From assembly GCA_963969495.1 (NCBI GenBank), contig OZ018326.1, positions 150,937,806 to 151,001,805 of the forward strand: 64,000 nucleotides of DNA. The letters run 5' to 3'. This document shows, in pieces, positions 1-10,853 of this stretch. The notes under the pieces are model-generated. The model was not told where the DNA came from, made no database searches, and was given only the letters and a program-made list of their open reading frames with translations. Numbering within the stretch: position 1 is the stretch's first letter; the number at the start of each line of letters is the position of its first letter. This DNA is from Ceratothoa steindachneri. Its lineage: Eukaryota > Arthropoda > Malacostraca > Isopoda > Cymothoidae. The position numbers and the translations under genes are program-made.

Positions 1-1700
1 TATTCTCCTAGAATTAAAGATTTGATGTGCCAAAGAAAGACGCTCGTCATATACTATTTGGTACTCTTCATTGTAGCTGTTGTTAAACCCCGTTAGTCAG
101 TAACGTTGAGAAGAGGGGTCTAACTGATGAAAAGGGAAATGACAGTATGCAATTATTCCCAAATAATATAATGAGGAACGGCCAACGTTATATCGGCGTT
201 CTTATCGAACATATAATGAGAAAATTTGCTCTTCAATGCAGTAGCCACTCTCACAGGGACAAGAAGTTACAAATGGAATGGATTAGCAATTACTCAGATC
301 TCACTCCTATTTAAACCATTATGGTTGCAAGAAAAAGATCATACAGACTCCTAGCCTGGTCAAGGTAGAATGCTGAGAGATGACATTGCACTACATCACG
401 AAGGCAAGTGATTCTAAGCCTGAAATTTTTCAGCTGATCCTCATGAACAATGAAATCAAAAGTTTGTAGTGATATTAGTACAAAGTAAGCTATTATTGAT
501 TTGGATAATTTTACTCCAAAATTAGAACAAGTAGAAAGACATTTTATGTTAGGTGGAAATACAATGAAATATATTGAAACCAGAAACGTGACGCGTATTT
601 AGAAATTGATCATAACCAATGCGGCTGTAATTTGCACAAGGTAAAACGGTGGTTATAGTCGGGTTTAGTGATAACAGAAGGGGCCATGAGGATTATGAAG
701 AATGAGATTTCTTACTTAGGGGCACAATCAAGAAAGCACATACTATGCACTAGTGCGAAGAATTATTGTCGTGGACGAGGATTCACTGAAAAAAAAACTA
801 TGTAAAAATATGATTTTTCGAGACCATTTAGTCTCTTCCATTGACATTCAAATGTCCTCGCCCTTTCTCTAAGCATTTGAACGAGTGGAACGTTGATAGA
901 ATCTTATGCGTTGGGAAGTAGTACCACAAAATACCACTCCGTTTCAATAGGCCGTAAGTTTGAGAGAATGCAAGATGTTATTGTTTATCTCTCACATACT
1001 ACATCTGGTTATGAAGTTATAATAGAAGTACTTTTTATCCAAATATGAAAATTGATCTAAAAAAAATGTGAAAGTAGAATTCAGAATTATAGGTTTTATA
1101 AAAAATAAATTTCAGTACATTTTTTATGCTATGCCGAATATATGATATATAATATAGATATATAAAGAAAAATTTACTTCTCTCATGCATTTAAAGCAGA
1201 AGTGGACTGCGTGATTTCAGTAAGATGAAGAAAATATGAATAAATAGCATTTCAAAGAATGGCAGCTCCTTATTTCTTGCTGACTAGGTTGATTCGTGTT
1301 AGATTTTCTATAGAAAATCGAATATACGTTTGGGCAACCCAGGACTTACGTGTGCAGTTTTCTTCATCTTCTCCATTAAGGCAATCTTCGTCGCCATCAC
1401 ATCGCCACAAACCACGAATGCATCGCCCATTGTTGCATTGAAATTCATTCGATGAACAAGTGATAGCTGTTGAAAGTTAGCAATTGTATAATACGTCTTT
1501 ATCTAAGAGTTGATGTCATGCTTCAGTACATAGGAGTTGGAAGAAAGGAAAGAATCACGTGTAAAGTTCAAAAGATAATGTGTCCTACCCTTGGCTAGTA
1601 GTGGCCAAAGATTCCGGGATCAAATCATTAACCCATATTACCTTACTGTTGGTTAAAGGTCTCAACAAGTAACCATTAAAGGCAACGGTTCAGCGCTGGA
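1..1700 (-). repeat. Block B copy 1 (LDLa unit, most diverged)
   Basis: Homologous throughout to the B blocks at 29.4-32.3, 45.1-47.8, 48.8-53.4 and 61.0-63.1 kb, but with many more differences and indels. It contains the remains of the LRR-like exon (about 480-740) and ends with the intact LDLa exon at 1350-1466 plus about 230 bases of its upstream intron. The rest is AT-rich intron-like DNA. The window cuts this copy at its left edge. Confidence 0.7.
1350..1466 (-). CDS. LDL-receptor class A module exon (copy 1, most diverged)
   Basis: A 117-base internal exon encoding one LDLa module, a calcium-binding, disulfide-bonded extracellular domain that usually binds ligands. On the minus strand the acceptor reads tttcaacag and the donor is C followed by GTAAGT. 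The exon starts after the first base of a codon and ends after the first base of another, so it is symmetric phase 1-1, the classical arrangement for LDLa exons. All six cysteines are present (TC, QC, RC, RC, DC, NC), as is the acidic calcium site around WRCDGDEDC and GEDEENC. Against the 31.9-kb copy I count about 16 base differences, roughly half of them silent, with no stop or indel and no cysteine lost. Flanking intron sequence is homologous but more diverged. The exon belongs to a larger gene extending beyond the window; order in the transcript would be last of the four. Confidence 0.8.
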
Positions 1701-2710
1701 ATCACCATATTACAGCTGCTTATCTACAACTAGGTCATGCTTTTTATCATTGTACGTATAAAGGAGCTGTATTTGGAATTGAGTCGGTCGAGTTTCGGTC
1801 GTTCCTGCGTGATGTCTGCCTTTGTCATCTCGAGGTTTGATAATTTTCACTATGAGGTCACTGTGTCGTAGTAAGACGGTCAGATGATAAATGAGGTTAT
1901 GCAAATAAACCTAACTAAATAAACTAGTGTAAGAACCTAACGGATCATCTACATCTTTTAAAAACCTTTAAGACCAAAAAATATGTAAAAAGGCTAATTT
2001 AAAAATATATTCCATGAATGTAATGTAGTCTAAATACTTATTTCCACCCTTGTTTTGTCTTTTCACTAATGAAAAATAATATAATTTTTAGAATCAATTT
2101 TTCATTATATTTCTTTAACAACATATGAATCTGACCACGTTAGTTGTAGGAGTACCATTCATTTTAAAAGGTTGAATATATTTTAAATACGATAATTAAA
2201 TCTGTCGTAAATATTTGTTTCATTTCACTGTAAACTGATTAAAACGAAAGGTGAAACAAGCTGGATTTTCTGTTATAGTATGAGAAGTAATTTGGAATGT
2301 GAAAGATCAGACCTTGTCAATTGTCTTGGAAATATCAACTCGAAAAATGAGAATTCCTTACAAATGTTCAGCTTTAACAAGAAAGATATTTTTTATTAAA
2401 GAATTTGTGACACTTTGACATGGTGAAAAAGACAAAGGAGAGTCATGGGCATTTCAACATCAAATGACCTTTTGATCTAGTCAGTTCCCTGAGATGAACC
2501 CTGAAAAACAAGTGTGAGAAATATTAGACGAGATTTACGGAAAATTCGAAACTATATAATCTAGGTTCAGAATTACTTAATTCCATACGCCAATTATGAT
2601 CATAAATAACACAAGCTCTAATATCAAAACTTAATAAAAATATTCTTCGGCGATTTATAGTTCTAAAATCTACTAAAGGGAACTCCACAAAGTAGTAATG
2701 ATGTTCTTTC
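1700..2710. other. Unassigned AT-rich stretch with two short exon-like ORFs
   Basis: Not homologous to the repeat blocks as far as I can see. On the minus strand 1710-1904 translates to a charged sequence (SDLIVKIIKPRDDKG... IQLLYTYNDKKHD) faintly like a C2-domain strand pattern, but it has no clear donor. A second ORF at 2524-2712 has a good upstream acceptor (ttcattttag) and codes for 62 residues containing RACVIYDHNWRMELSNSEP; its donor is uncertain (GTAAAT near the end). Neither is recognised. They could be unduplicated exons of the host gene or chance ORFs. Confidence 0.25.
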
Positions 2711-3019
2711 ATTGTCTAAAATGAATCCAACACACTGCAACAAACAGAAAACGGGAACATTTTTCTTCGGAAATATTACTTTCTAATTTTTGCGAATTCT
2801 CTTAGGCCAAATGTCCTAAAAGATGATTTAAATGAGGGCAAAGGGATGCTCGCTGCCTCAGTGTCCACGGTTCGAATCCTAGCCCTGTACGAAACTTTTG
2901 CGAATTAGGAAATAATATTTCCGAAGAAATATTTTCCCGTTTTCTGTTTATTGCAGTTTTTTGGATTGATTTTCATCATTCTTTCGCGCTCATGAAAGAT
3001 TTATACATTGTCTAAAATG
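2711..3019. mobile_element. Foldback element with tRNA-like B box and 14-base direct repeats
   Basis: Two arms of about 73 bases (roughly 2718-2790 and 2900-2973) are inverted copies of each other with few mismatches; both carry acagaaaacggga and cttcggaaatatta motifs. The loop of about 110 bases contains ggttcgaatcc (2869-2879), a perfect match to a Pol III B box / T-loop, flanked by gggc and gccc that could pair. The whole is bounded by the direct repeat cattgtctaaaatg at 2710-2723 and 3006-3019, consistent with a target duplication. It may be a snap-back SINE or a MITE that captured tRNA sequence. A complete tRNA cloverleaf is not present. Confidence 0.5.
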
Positions 3020-3099
3020 TATTTGATTTTTTACATTTATAAATAAAGCTATTTCAGGAATTAACTGGCACTTTATTTACTTCTTTTAGTCTCTATATT

Positions 3100-5300
3100 A
3101 TATAACGCCGTACGCATGCCGGAGGCCAAACTTCGAGAGCTGTTGGCCGTACATGTCGCTTAAAGCGCCGTCACCTTCGATGACATATTGAGGAGGCTGG
3201 TCTCACCATGCAAGTCTTTTCCTCCCTTCCCTTCTAAACTTTGGCGTGCGGAGGCAGGTCCTCTTTTGGAGGGCCCAGCTTCTCCAAATCACCGCGTCCA
3301 GCGTTAGGTAGGAGCACGGAAGCCAAAGCTCCGTTAGTGCTCTCCTAGTTTCAGGGGATGCACTTAGGAGTCAAAAAGAAGCTCTCACGCCCACATTTGT
3401 AGATTTGCTTCCTATAAGATTAACATCTCTCTGGACACTCCCCGCCGTTTTGACCTACTAGAAACGGTCACACTGGCGAGAAGGGAAGAGCTGGTGTTAC
3501 CCGTCGTGACGTGTGAGCCCTTAGAGCCCCCAGCTATAACATAGAAGTAACTGGAGGGTTAGTTCTTGCCTAATGATTCCAAATGGGTGTGTAATTGACC
3601 GTATTCATAAAGCTGGAGGGGTTAGGAGCAGAGGGTGTCTTCTTAAACATAGGTGCATAGGTTTTCCAAGATTACGCGTGGGGGAATAGAACCAAATCTG
3701 TAGGTTCGCGACAAAAGTTTATTAACAGCTTGAAAGGCCATGATATTTTTCTCCAGGAGATACGCAATACATTACTTCGGGGAAGAAACGTGCGACTCTC
3801 TACAATTACTACACTTGGCCCTACACGCTAAGGATCTATCGTGTAAGGCAATGACATGAATGGATTTAGGCGGTAGCTATACCAAACGGCACGCACCAAC
3901 TCAGGAAGCCTCTCACGCTCGAGCCTGACAAAAAATGTAGGTCTGGGTCACGAGCTCCATACAACCTCGTTTATCTTCACACCCATGAACTTGACTGCTT
4001 ATTGTCGGGCATCCCTTCGATGATGTCTCCAAGGAGTTTTTTATGAGTTCGTCGAATAAACCACCCTTTTCACGATAGTCATGGTAGAGAGCAGTGCCCA
4101 CTCCGCCGGTGATCCAATGAGTGTCTAGAGAGCACTAAAATTGCCACCTTGGAAGGGTCTGCCGCATTCAACAAAGCTCACGACCGATAAAAGGGTGAAC
4201 ATTCGGCTCTCTACTAGTCAACCTAGTCAATGCTATCTCTTGCTGCAGAAAATGGCCTTTGACCAATATGCTTCCATCAGTGGAACAAATGACTAGAAAG
4301 CGTTTGAAGGAATGGGGCTAGAAAATTCCAGGTAGTCTCTTAATGAGTGGCCCGAACGTCATCGATGCTCGGACTATCACAAAAGCAACGTTGAGCTTGG
4401 TATTGTTCTGGGTCTTCCAGACCAAGGGTGAACCGGGACTGGACGTACCGGTCTTGGCCTGCTCTCTTGCAGAAACGGCTGGTAACCTGTTCATCCACAT
4501 AGCTGCCGAGAGAAGAAAGGAATCCCTAGTTCTCTTTGCCCTTCTCACGCTTTCATTTTTTAAGGTAAAATTAGGGGGGAACTCACTTCTCCCTATCCGC
4601 CAAAAAATACAAAGGATGGATATCCAAGCTTTAGCCATATCCTTTACCACGATGGAGAATCTTTTGGTCTGCAAGGGTGAATCAACCTGAGAAGGAGACC
4701 TTTCCTCTCCTTATTAGTCCTATGGGGTCCGTGACGCCTCAGCAGGAGCTTGCAAAGGGGCAGACTCAGGTTTAGTGTTATCTGGCGTCGAACACAACCT
4801 CACCCAGATGTAAGGCCCTTCCATCTTGGGAAGGGGAGCCTCTGGGATCATCTTTATGTCAGCAGCACCCTCCAAGAGGCCATTTCACACAAAGTGTCAG
4901 ATATCCTCTCGTGCCATGTTTTTGGTGGGGCGCTGAGAGAGCAGAGAGGAACCCACCGTTAAAGAACAGTCACCATGAGACAACTCTAAACAAGAGAGTA
5001 TGATGTAAACCCCAGAATTCCTATTTATTTGAGAGACGAAAACATCATTTGTGCTAGAAGGATCTTGGAGGCTCTGAGAAAATGCATGAGAGACCACTTC
5101 CACTTAGAGATGAAGCTGCCCGAGGGCAGCTCCAAAGTTGGCAAAGGAGAAACTGCTTTTCCTCATGAAGATTTTTTGGGAGGCGGGGGGGGGGGGGACA
5201 TCAACCTGTCGGAGTTGTTTGTACTGTCGCGAAATACCACGTCTGCTCTAACACTAATATATGCCGAGTATTTAACAATAGAATTTAGTCCGATATTTTT
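3100..5300 (-). mobile_element. Degenerate I-type LINE fragment (ORF1 region)
   Basis: Matches about 14610-16990 of the better-preserved LINE, in the same orientation, so it covers mainly the gag-like ORF1. Landmarks are the tcgccttcgatgacatattg segment near 3170 (LINE about 14685) and the cgccggtgatccaatgag stretch near 4110. No ORF longer than about 120 codons survives. A run of 13 G lies at 5185-5197. Sequence is still richer in G+C than the flanks, as expected for a LINE of this family. Confidence 0.75.
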
Positions 5301-5565
5301 CTAAGTTTCAAAGCTGCCAACAGACAGAAATTCCAAAAGTTTATTTGGACACGAGAATTTTGGGTGGTCTGACAGCTATAAAGGCACTTAATCCCACCCA
5401 ACAAAAAGTTACGCCATTATTTAGCTAAGAACGATCGAAGAGTGATGATCAGCCCATTTTACACAGTTTTGGGTTAATGGGGCAAAACCGCTCTTCTCAT
5501 TAATAGCGCACTACCCCCCTGACCACTCATCTCCGGGCCTAATGTGACTTTCGTGAGTTAAAAGG

Positions 5566-5895
5566 ATTTATTTATTGAAATCTCAAAGCCTCTCTCCTGA
5601 CAGACGCGAGGTACTAACAACTTTCCCAGGCCCCATCAGAGAGTTGATTTCAACCCACTGACGGGTGTTCCCTGAGTTGCTCTCGGTCAAGGAGAGAAGA
5701 GCTCATCCCCGTGCACGTTGTCAAATGATTTAGGATATAGTCGTATAAAAAGATAGTGCTTCGTCGTCCGATTATTCAAGTGAACCCCTTGAGGAAGGTT
5801 TCTTAATTAACATTCAGGCTGTAGTACGTGCAACTGCTCCATGGAGCAAGTGTAACGGTGTAGACAGGGTTCCTCCCTCATGGGACAATAGTTGC
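5566..5895 (-). pseudogene. Broken copy of unidentified block-A ORF
   Basis: Homologous to the open frames at 36804-37214 and 58016-58348. The minus-strand reading starts REEPCLHRYTCSMEQLH, meets an in-frame TAA after LQPEC, continues with HYLFIRLYPKSFD, and then shifts frame at the aggagagaag segment, where one base is missing relative to the other copies. The stop and the frameshift make it non-coding now. The product of the parental gene is unknown. Confidence 0.5.
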
Positions 5896-7019
5896 AAATC
5901 AATTATAAGCGAAGCGATTCTTGCGAACGCAAGCAAGAATTTTATTCAAAACAACTTATTTGGACTCGAGAGTTTTGTTCCTGCTACTCTGTGACGTAAT
6001 GAGGTGCGTTGATGCGACTTATTCCATTTTATGAAAAAAAAAAATGATGCTGATGAAAAAAAAAACGATTATTAGATGACTTTATCCGCATATGTTGCGG
6101 AAGCGGCTATAATTAACTGATTAAAAAAAATGCCATAATTCCTTGAAGGAAGATCATATTGCATTGACGAGTCAACTTTCTCGGATGATAAAAAAAGAGA
6201 TACGTAATATTACCGCAGGCAGTAGAGAGTAAAATTAATGGCCCGATTAGGCAAATTTGTATGTTTATTTTTCCACAAACCTGCATGTCAACAGATACAT
6301 TATTATGTCACATAAGTTTGCATCCACTTAATAGGTACACTATGCACAAGGTAAAAAAATTATTTTACTCAGCTCTTATATTTTCTGATAATTATTCATA
6401 TTTCCGTATAAGAAATTAGTAAATATCCAATCATTTCAAGATTTATCATCTCTGAGATTTGATTTGGTTCGTACTCAAGGTTTACAATAAGAGGTGGATA
6501 ATTCGACAAATTGTTTGAGGCTGTGTTATGCTGTATAGTATTTTGTGAAACATAAAAAAACAACACAGGTTTCAAAGTAGACCTCAGCCTTATAGTATAT
6601 AAACAGAATAAACATCTAATTATTAAAATTACCATAGCTCAAAGGAAATGAGGATGTAACTATCAACTGAGTATTATTAAACAGGGCAGCAAATCATATT
6701 CAGATTATATATGGTTATGATCACGGATCATTATTTGATTAATCAACGGATGGTCATTTCAACTTAACTCTAAATAACTCTGGAAAAAAACAATTTCGAT
6801 TTGAAAGCTTTGAAGAAATATGATGCAACCACGAAAGAAAAGATTCCAGAATTGAATTAAACAAGGTCTGCTGACCAAAAAGTTGCGTTCTCTCACTTTT
6901 CTTATTTATGACCTTACAACTTTCAAAACTTTTAATAATTTCCTATCCAACCTTGGGAGGACATTGGCGATTCTATCATTAGAAAGAGAATTTAAAACGA
7001 AATAAGGGATGCTAATTTT

Positions 7020-8065
7020 GTTAGAACCTAGCCTAAAATAGAATAGCCTAGCTGTGCCGGACCTAACCTAGCCTATTATAACCTAGTATAATATAGCCTA
7101 CTATATCCTACCTTAGCTTAGTATAGCCTAGCCTATCGTATTCTAGTAGAGCCTAGCCTATCGTATCCTAGTATAGCCTAGCCTAGCTTAGTATACCCTA
7201 GTCTGACCTAGCCTAGCTTAATATTCCCTAATCTAGCCTAGCATATTATAGTATAGCCTAACTTACCCTAGCCTAGTATAGCCTTGCCTAGTGTACCATT
7301 GCCGAGAGTAGCCTAGCTTATCCTAACCAGGTATGGCTTAGCATTGCATGGTAGAGCCTAGCCTAGCGTCGCATAGAGTAGCCTAGCCTAGTCTAGCGAA
7401 GCTAGAATAGGCTAGTATAGTCTCGCCATTATATTCTTGCATACGATAGGCTAGCCTAGCCTAGCTTAGTCTAGCATACTATAAGCTAGCTTGTTATAGC
7501 CTATCCTAGCACAACCACACCTAACATAATAGATCAAAGCGTATCATATTGTAGCCCAACCTACTATATCTTAGATTAATATAGCATACCATACCGTAGA
7601 CCAGAATAACCTCGCATAGCTTAGCCTATTATAGCCTTGGTTAGCTATCCTATCGTAGCCTAACACAGTATTACTTACAATAGCAGAGCATAGCCCTCAC
7701 TAGCATATTATACTTTAGCCTACACTAGCATAACATAGTAAAGCCCTGTCTAGCATAGTACAGCATAGCATAGCTTAGCCAAGCCTAGCATAGTATAACC
7801 TAACCTAGCCTAGCATTAACTATCCTAGGCAAGTATAGCCTATACTATCCTATTATAACCTAGGCAAGCATAGCTTGATATTATCTAACTTAACATACTA
7901 TATGCTATCCTAGCATAGCATTTTATAGCCTAATTTAGCATAGTATATCTTACCCTTGTACATTATATCTTATCCTAGGCTATTATATGCTAGCATAATA
8001 TAGCCTATTCTAAGCTTGGCTAGCAGGGTATAGCATATTATAGCCTAATCTAGTCTAGCAGAGTA
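7020..8065. repeat. TAGCC-type degenerate satellite, array 1
   Basis: About 1 kb of imperfect pentamer/decamer repeat built from tagcc, tagta, tatag and cttag words (for example cctagcctagcttag). No long exact unit is kept, so it is old or evolves by short slippage. Paralogous arrays at 38212-39232 and 59470-60505 share the same sequence of variant words in order, which shows that they were copied as blocks. The core CCTAG differs by one base from the arthropod telomeric CCTAA, but no TTAGG run is present. Confidence 0.85.
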
Positions 8066-8490
8066 TTGGCCGAATAATTATAATGTTATGGCCAAAACCA
8101 CGAAATTCCCAGGCTAACCTTTGAAAGACTTTGGTAATTATATCATTCGAATGAGAATGTAAAACAATAGCAGGATTTCAAATTTCGTTAGAATCGGCCT
8201 AATAGTTATGATGTTATTGCCAAAACAAAGTAATTCCCAGGATAACCTTCGGAAGACTTTGATAATTATATCATTCGAAAGAAAATATTAAACATCAGAA
8301 GGGTTTCAGATTTCGTTAGAATCGGCCGAATAGTTATGATGATATTGCCAAAACAAAATCATTCCCGGGCTCACTTTGGGAATATTTGGCAATTATAGCA
8401 CTCGAAAGAGAATGTTAAATACCAGGAGTTTTTCGAATTTCAATAGAATCAGATTAATAGCTATGATTTTATTACAAAAACAATAAAAAA
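8066..8490. repeat. 128-base tandem repeat, three copies plus a partial
   Basis: Units begin near 8070, 8199, 8327 and 8454, each with a cc(g/t)aatagttatgatg start, an attccc(a/g)gg middle and a tttcgttagaatcgg end. Another unit lies on the far side of the satellite, at about 6940-7020, and stops at gttagaa where the satellite starts. In the two later A blocks only about one and a half units follow the satellite (39232-39390, 60505-60660). Confidence 0.75.
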
Positions 8491-10283
8491 CAAAACGGGG
8501 ACCAACTGACTGACATAGTGAGATGTAGATTCGCTTGCGACTAGACTTGCACGCGACTAAAAAATAGGTTGTAAATCACCTACCTCGAGTATTGGAAGAT
8601 GGAGTTGTGAGAGATGATTCCGTGGATGTTTCGGTTGAATCTGTGTAAAAAAAGAAGCTGGTCATTACTGGGGTACTATAGTTGCCTTGTAGTTGCCTTT
8701 CAGCTATACAGCGACGGACAAAATATTTATTACAGAACTACAAACGGGCAAAGACCCTATCATCAACTTGAGGCATTCGTATTGAGGTTATTCCAGGTTT
8801 GTGTTATTATATATGAAATTAAATTCTTGGCAATTAGAGTCCTCGATCTTATTTACTATCTTTTAATCGTTGTTTCTAGTGGGCAATCAGTTAGCAAGTT
8901 CAAATATTGAAACAGGGGTTATATTAGTTCCCTCATTTAGTATTTTAAACGCTTCAATAAGTTGACCAAACAGATTCCAATATTCGAGTGAGAGTAAATT
9001 GAGGTGTCTCAGTCTGTCTTCAGACAAGCTCTTTCTAATTTAAGGAATTAATTACGTCGCTCGTCAATGGACGCGCTCCCAAATACTTTCGCATATATAA
9101 TGGCGACCAGAATTGTATCGAATACTACAAGTAAGGTCTTACAAGGGGGTTTATTATTAAGAAAAAATAAAGTTTTAATTCAAACGGAGAATGTCTAGAT
9201 ATGTATCCTACCTCCTCTTTTCCATTTGAAAATCAGTTTGTATTATTGGTGGAAATGAGCTTTTATACATATTGTAAGCTCATTTACACCAACCTTCTGT
9301 CTACACTTTTCCAGCCTGCCTTCTATCCATTTTAATAGGCTGCCTTCGATTCCGTTGTTTAGGTTTAGCAAAATCTTTTTTCCCCAACAGTGTCAATAAT
9401 CTTTTAAAATTCGAATGAGTCTATGTACATCGATAACTTTATGTTGGTCACACATTATCATTACGTGAATGAATCAAGCGTCCGCCTCGAAAGTTGTGCT
9501 GTGATGCATTTATTTATTTATTGACCCCAAGAACTTCCATGGTTCTATCGTTGACAATGGACTCTATGAGTTTACCCAGGGAAAAATTACGAGAAGGGGG
9601 CAGAAAAATTCAATGTTCAGTCTCTGTTATTTTTATTTAAAATTGGTATTGCAGTTGCTTATTCGAACTCTTGAGGAATTATTCCATCATTAATTGATTT
9701 TTGAAAATTATTATACAAATGTGGTTTAATAATTCGCTTTTTAAATCATTATGGTGAAATAGAGATATTTTATCTAGAACCCGCGCTATGGAAACTTCCG
9801 TTTGTTAATATAAATGCTAATTTAGTTTTCATGTTTTTAAAATTATAAAATTAAAGCTAATTTATATTCATGACTTGTATAGTAGATAAATTGCTTGTAT
9901 TTTTCATCGTCACAACATTTGAAAAAATTTCCATTAAATTTCTCTACTACCTGGTGAAGATCGAGACTAATGATTCTTTATCCTAGACGGGCCCGATTAA
10001 TTCCCCAATTTGCTTCCTCTAATTTATAAATCTAAAAACCGTTTAGGCTCATATTTTGACACCGACTCTGGCGCCTTTTACCAGTTATTATTCTTCACTT
10101 GATAAGGTGACCATAATAAGGAAATTATTTTAGCTTCTCAAAAGCCTTGCTAGTTTAAGAAATATTATAAAATCGTTTACATTTCCTTATAAACATTTTA
10201 ATCTCACTATTTATCCACATTATCCAATTCGATTTGTTATAATTTCTACGTTTATTTATCGAATTTCCTTATATATTGTAAAA

Positions 10284-10650
10284 AAAAACTCGCAGAAACT
10301 CTGGCCCCCTCATTGGCATGCTCTTCCCCTGCAATTCCCACATGTGCAGGAAATTCCACCATGTATCAACGTGTCACGCTGCATCTATGCTACCTTAGTC
10401 TTGGCCAAGGAATCAGAACCAGAGTGACTGCAAGTGTGCTCCATAAAGGCCGAATTTAATACTCGATGCGCTATGGAAACTTGGGGAGCAGAAGGGTTGC
10501 GACAAATAGTCAGAGGTGGAAGCCTCCAGTGTGGCGTCATGTGCAGAACCTAAGGTGTCACGGGTCGGAGAGCTACACCGAGCTCTTGATGGAGTTTACT
10601 AGCCCTAAGGTCAAATGTCTTGGGGTATGACTGGTGTCTCTCAGCGGCAT
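10284..10650 (-). mobile_element. Older I-type LINE fragment, left half (split by younger LINE)
   Basis: Matches 43150-43520 closely, including catgtgcaggaaattcc / catgtgcatgaattgcc and ggtatgactggtgtctctc. It derives from the RNase H and RT end of ORF2 (younger LINE about 11360-11950, with deletions). It continues at 17461 beyond the inserted younger LINE. The surviving reading frames are short and broken. Confidence 0.75.
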
Positions 10651-10662
10651 AGTTACCAGAGA
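10651..10662. repeat. Target-site duplication, left copy (agttacc-agaga)
   Basis: The sequence agttaccagaga immediately precedes the poly(T) (minus-strand poly(A)) end of the young LINE. The matching agttaccgaga is at 17461-17471. The unoccupied paralogue at about 43511 reads agttaccgtagagatcgg, confirming the insertion point. Confidence 0.75.
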
Positions 10663-10853
10663 TTTTTTTTTTTTAGGAGCCTATCTGACGACGGCCTACT
10701 TGGGCATAAGTCGCCGGAATCAAGACAGCCTAGCACTAGGCTACTTTAAAATACGAATATGAAGACGATAAAAAAGGAAGATCAAAACAATCAGGAAGCA
10801 ATCTCCGGCGTCGGGGGTTGGGTCCCCATCCCCCCGGCACAGGAGCGCGCGAC

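Larger units (their letters stand above)
5440..10280. repeat. Block A copy 1
   Basis: Left part (5440-7020) carries the broken ORF at about 5566-5895 and AT-rich DNA. The middle is the TAGCC satellite and the 128-base repeat. The right part (8490-10280) is AT-rich and matches 39400-43085 with the mariner and a 560-base insertion left out. An ORF at 6396-6635 (minus) is also open at 58843-59082 but interrupted by a 110-120-base deletion in the 37.8-kb copy, so I do not regard it as a gene. Short ORFs at 8614-8910 and elsewhere in the right part have no recognisable product. Confidence 0.75.

Noticed and set aside
2830..2890. Possible tRNA gene around the ggttcgaatcc box
   Set aside because: No complete acceptor, D-arm or anticodon arm can be paired; the T-stem has mismatches. 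It is kept only as a tRNA-like part of the foldback element.
4343..4690. Long plus-strand ORF
   Set aside because: It is antisense to the degenerate LINE ORF1, a shadow of the gag-like coding sequence. The same holds for plus-strand ORFs at 11054-16840 over the young LINE.
6396..6635. 79-codon ORF repeated at 58843-59082
   Set aside because: Block A2 has a large deletion through it without other consequence, the start is within AT-rich DNA and no motif is visible.
8614..8910. 98-codon plus-strand ORF in block A1
   Set aside because: The paralogue at 39530-39850 breaks and lengthens the frame differently and A3 lacks most of it. No motif was seen.
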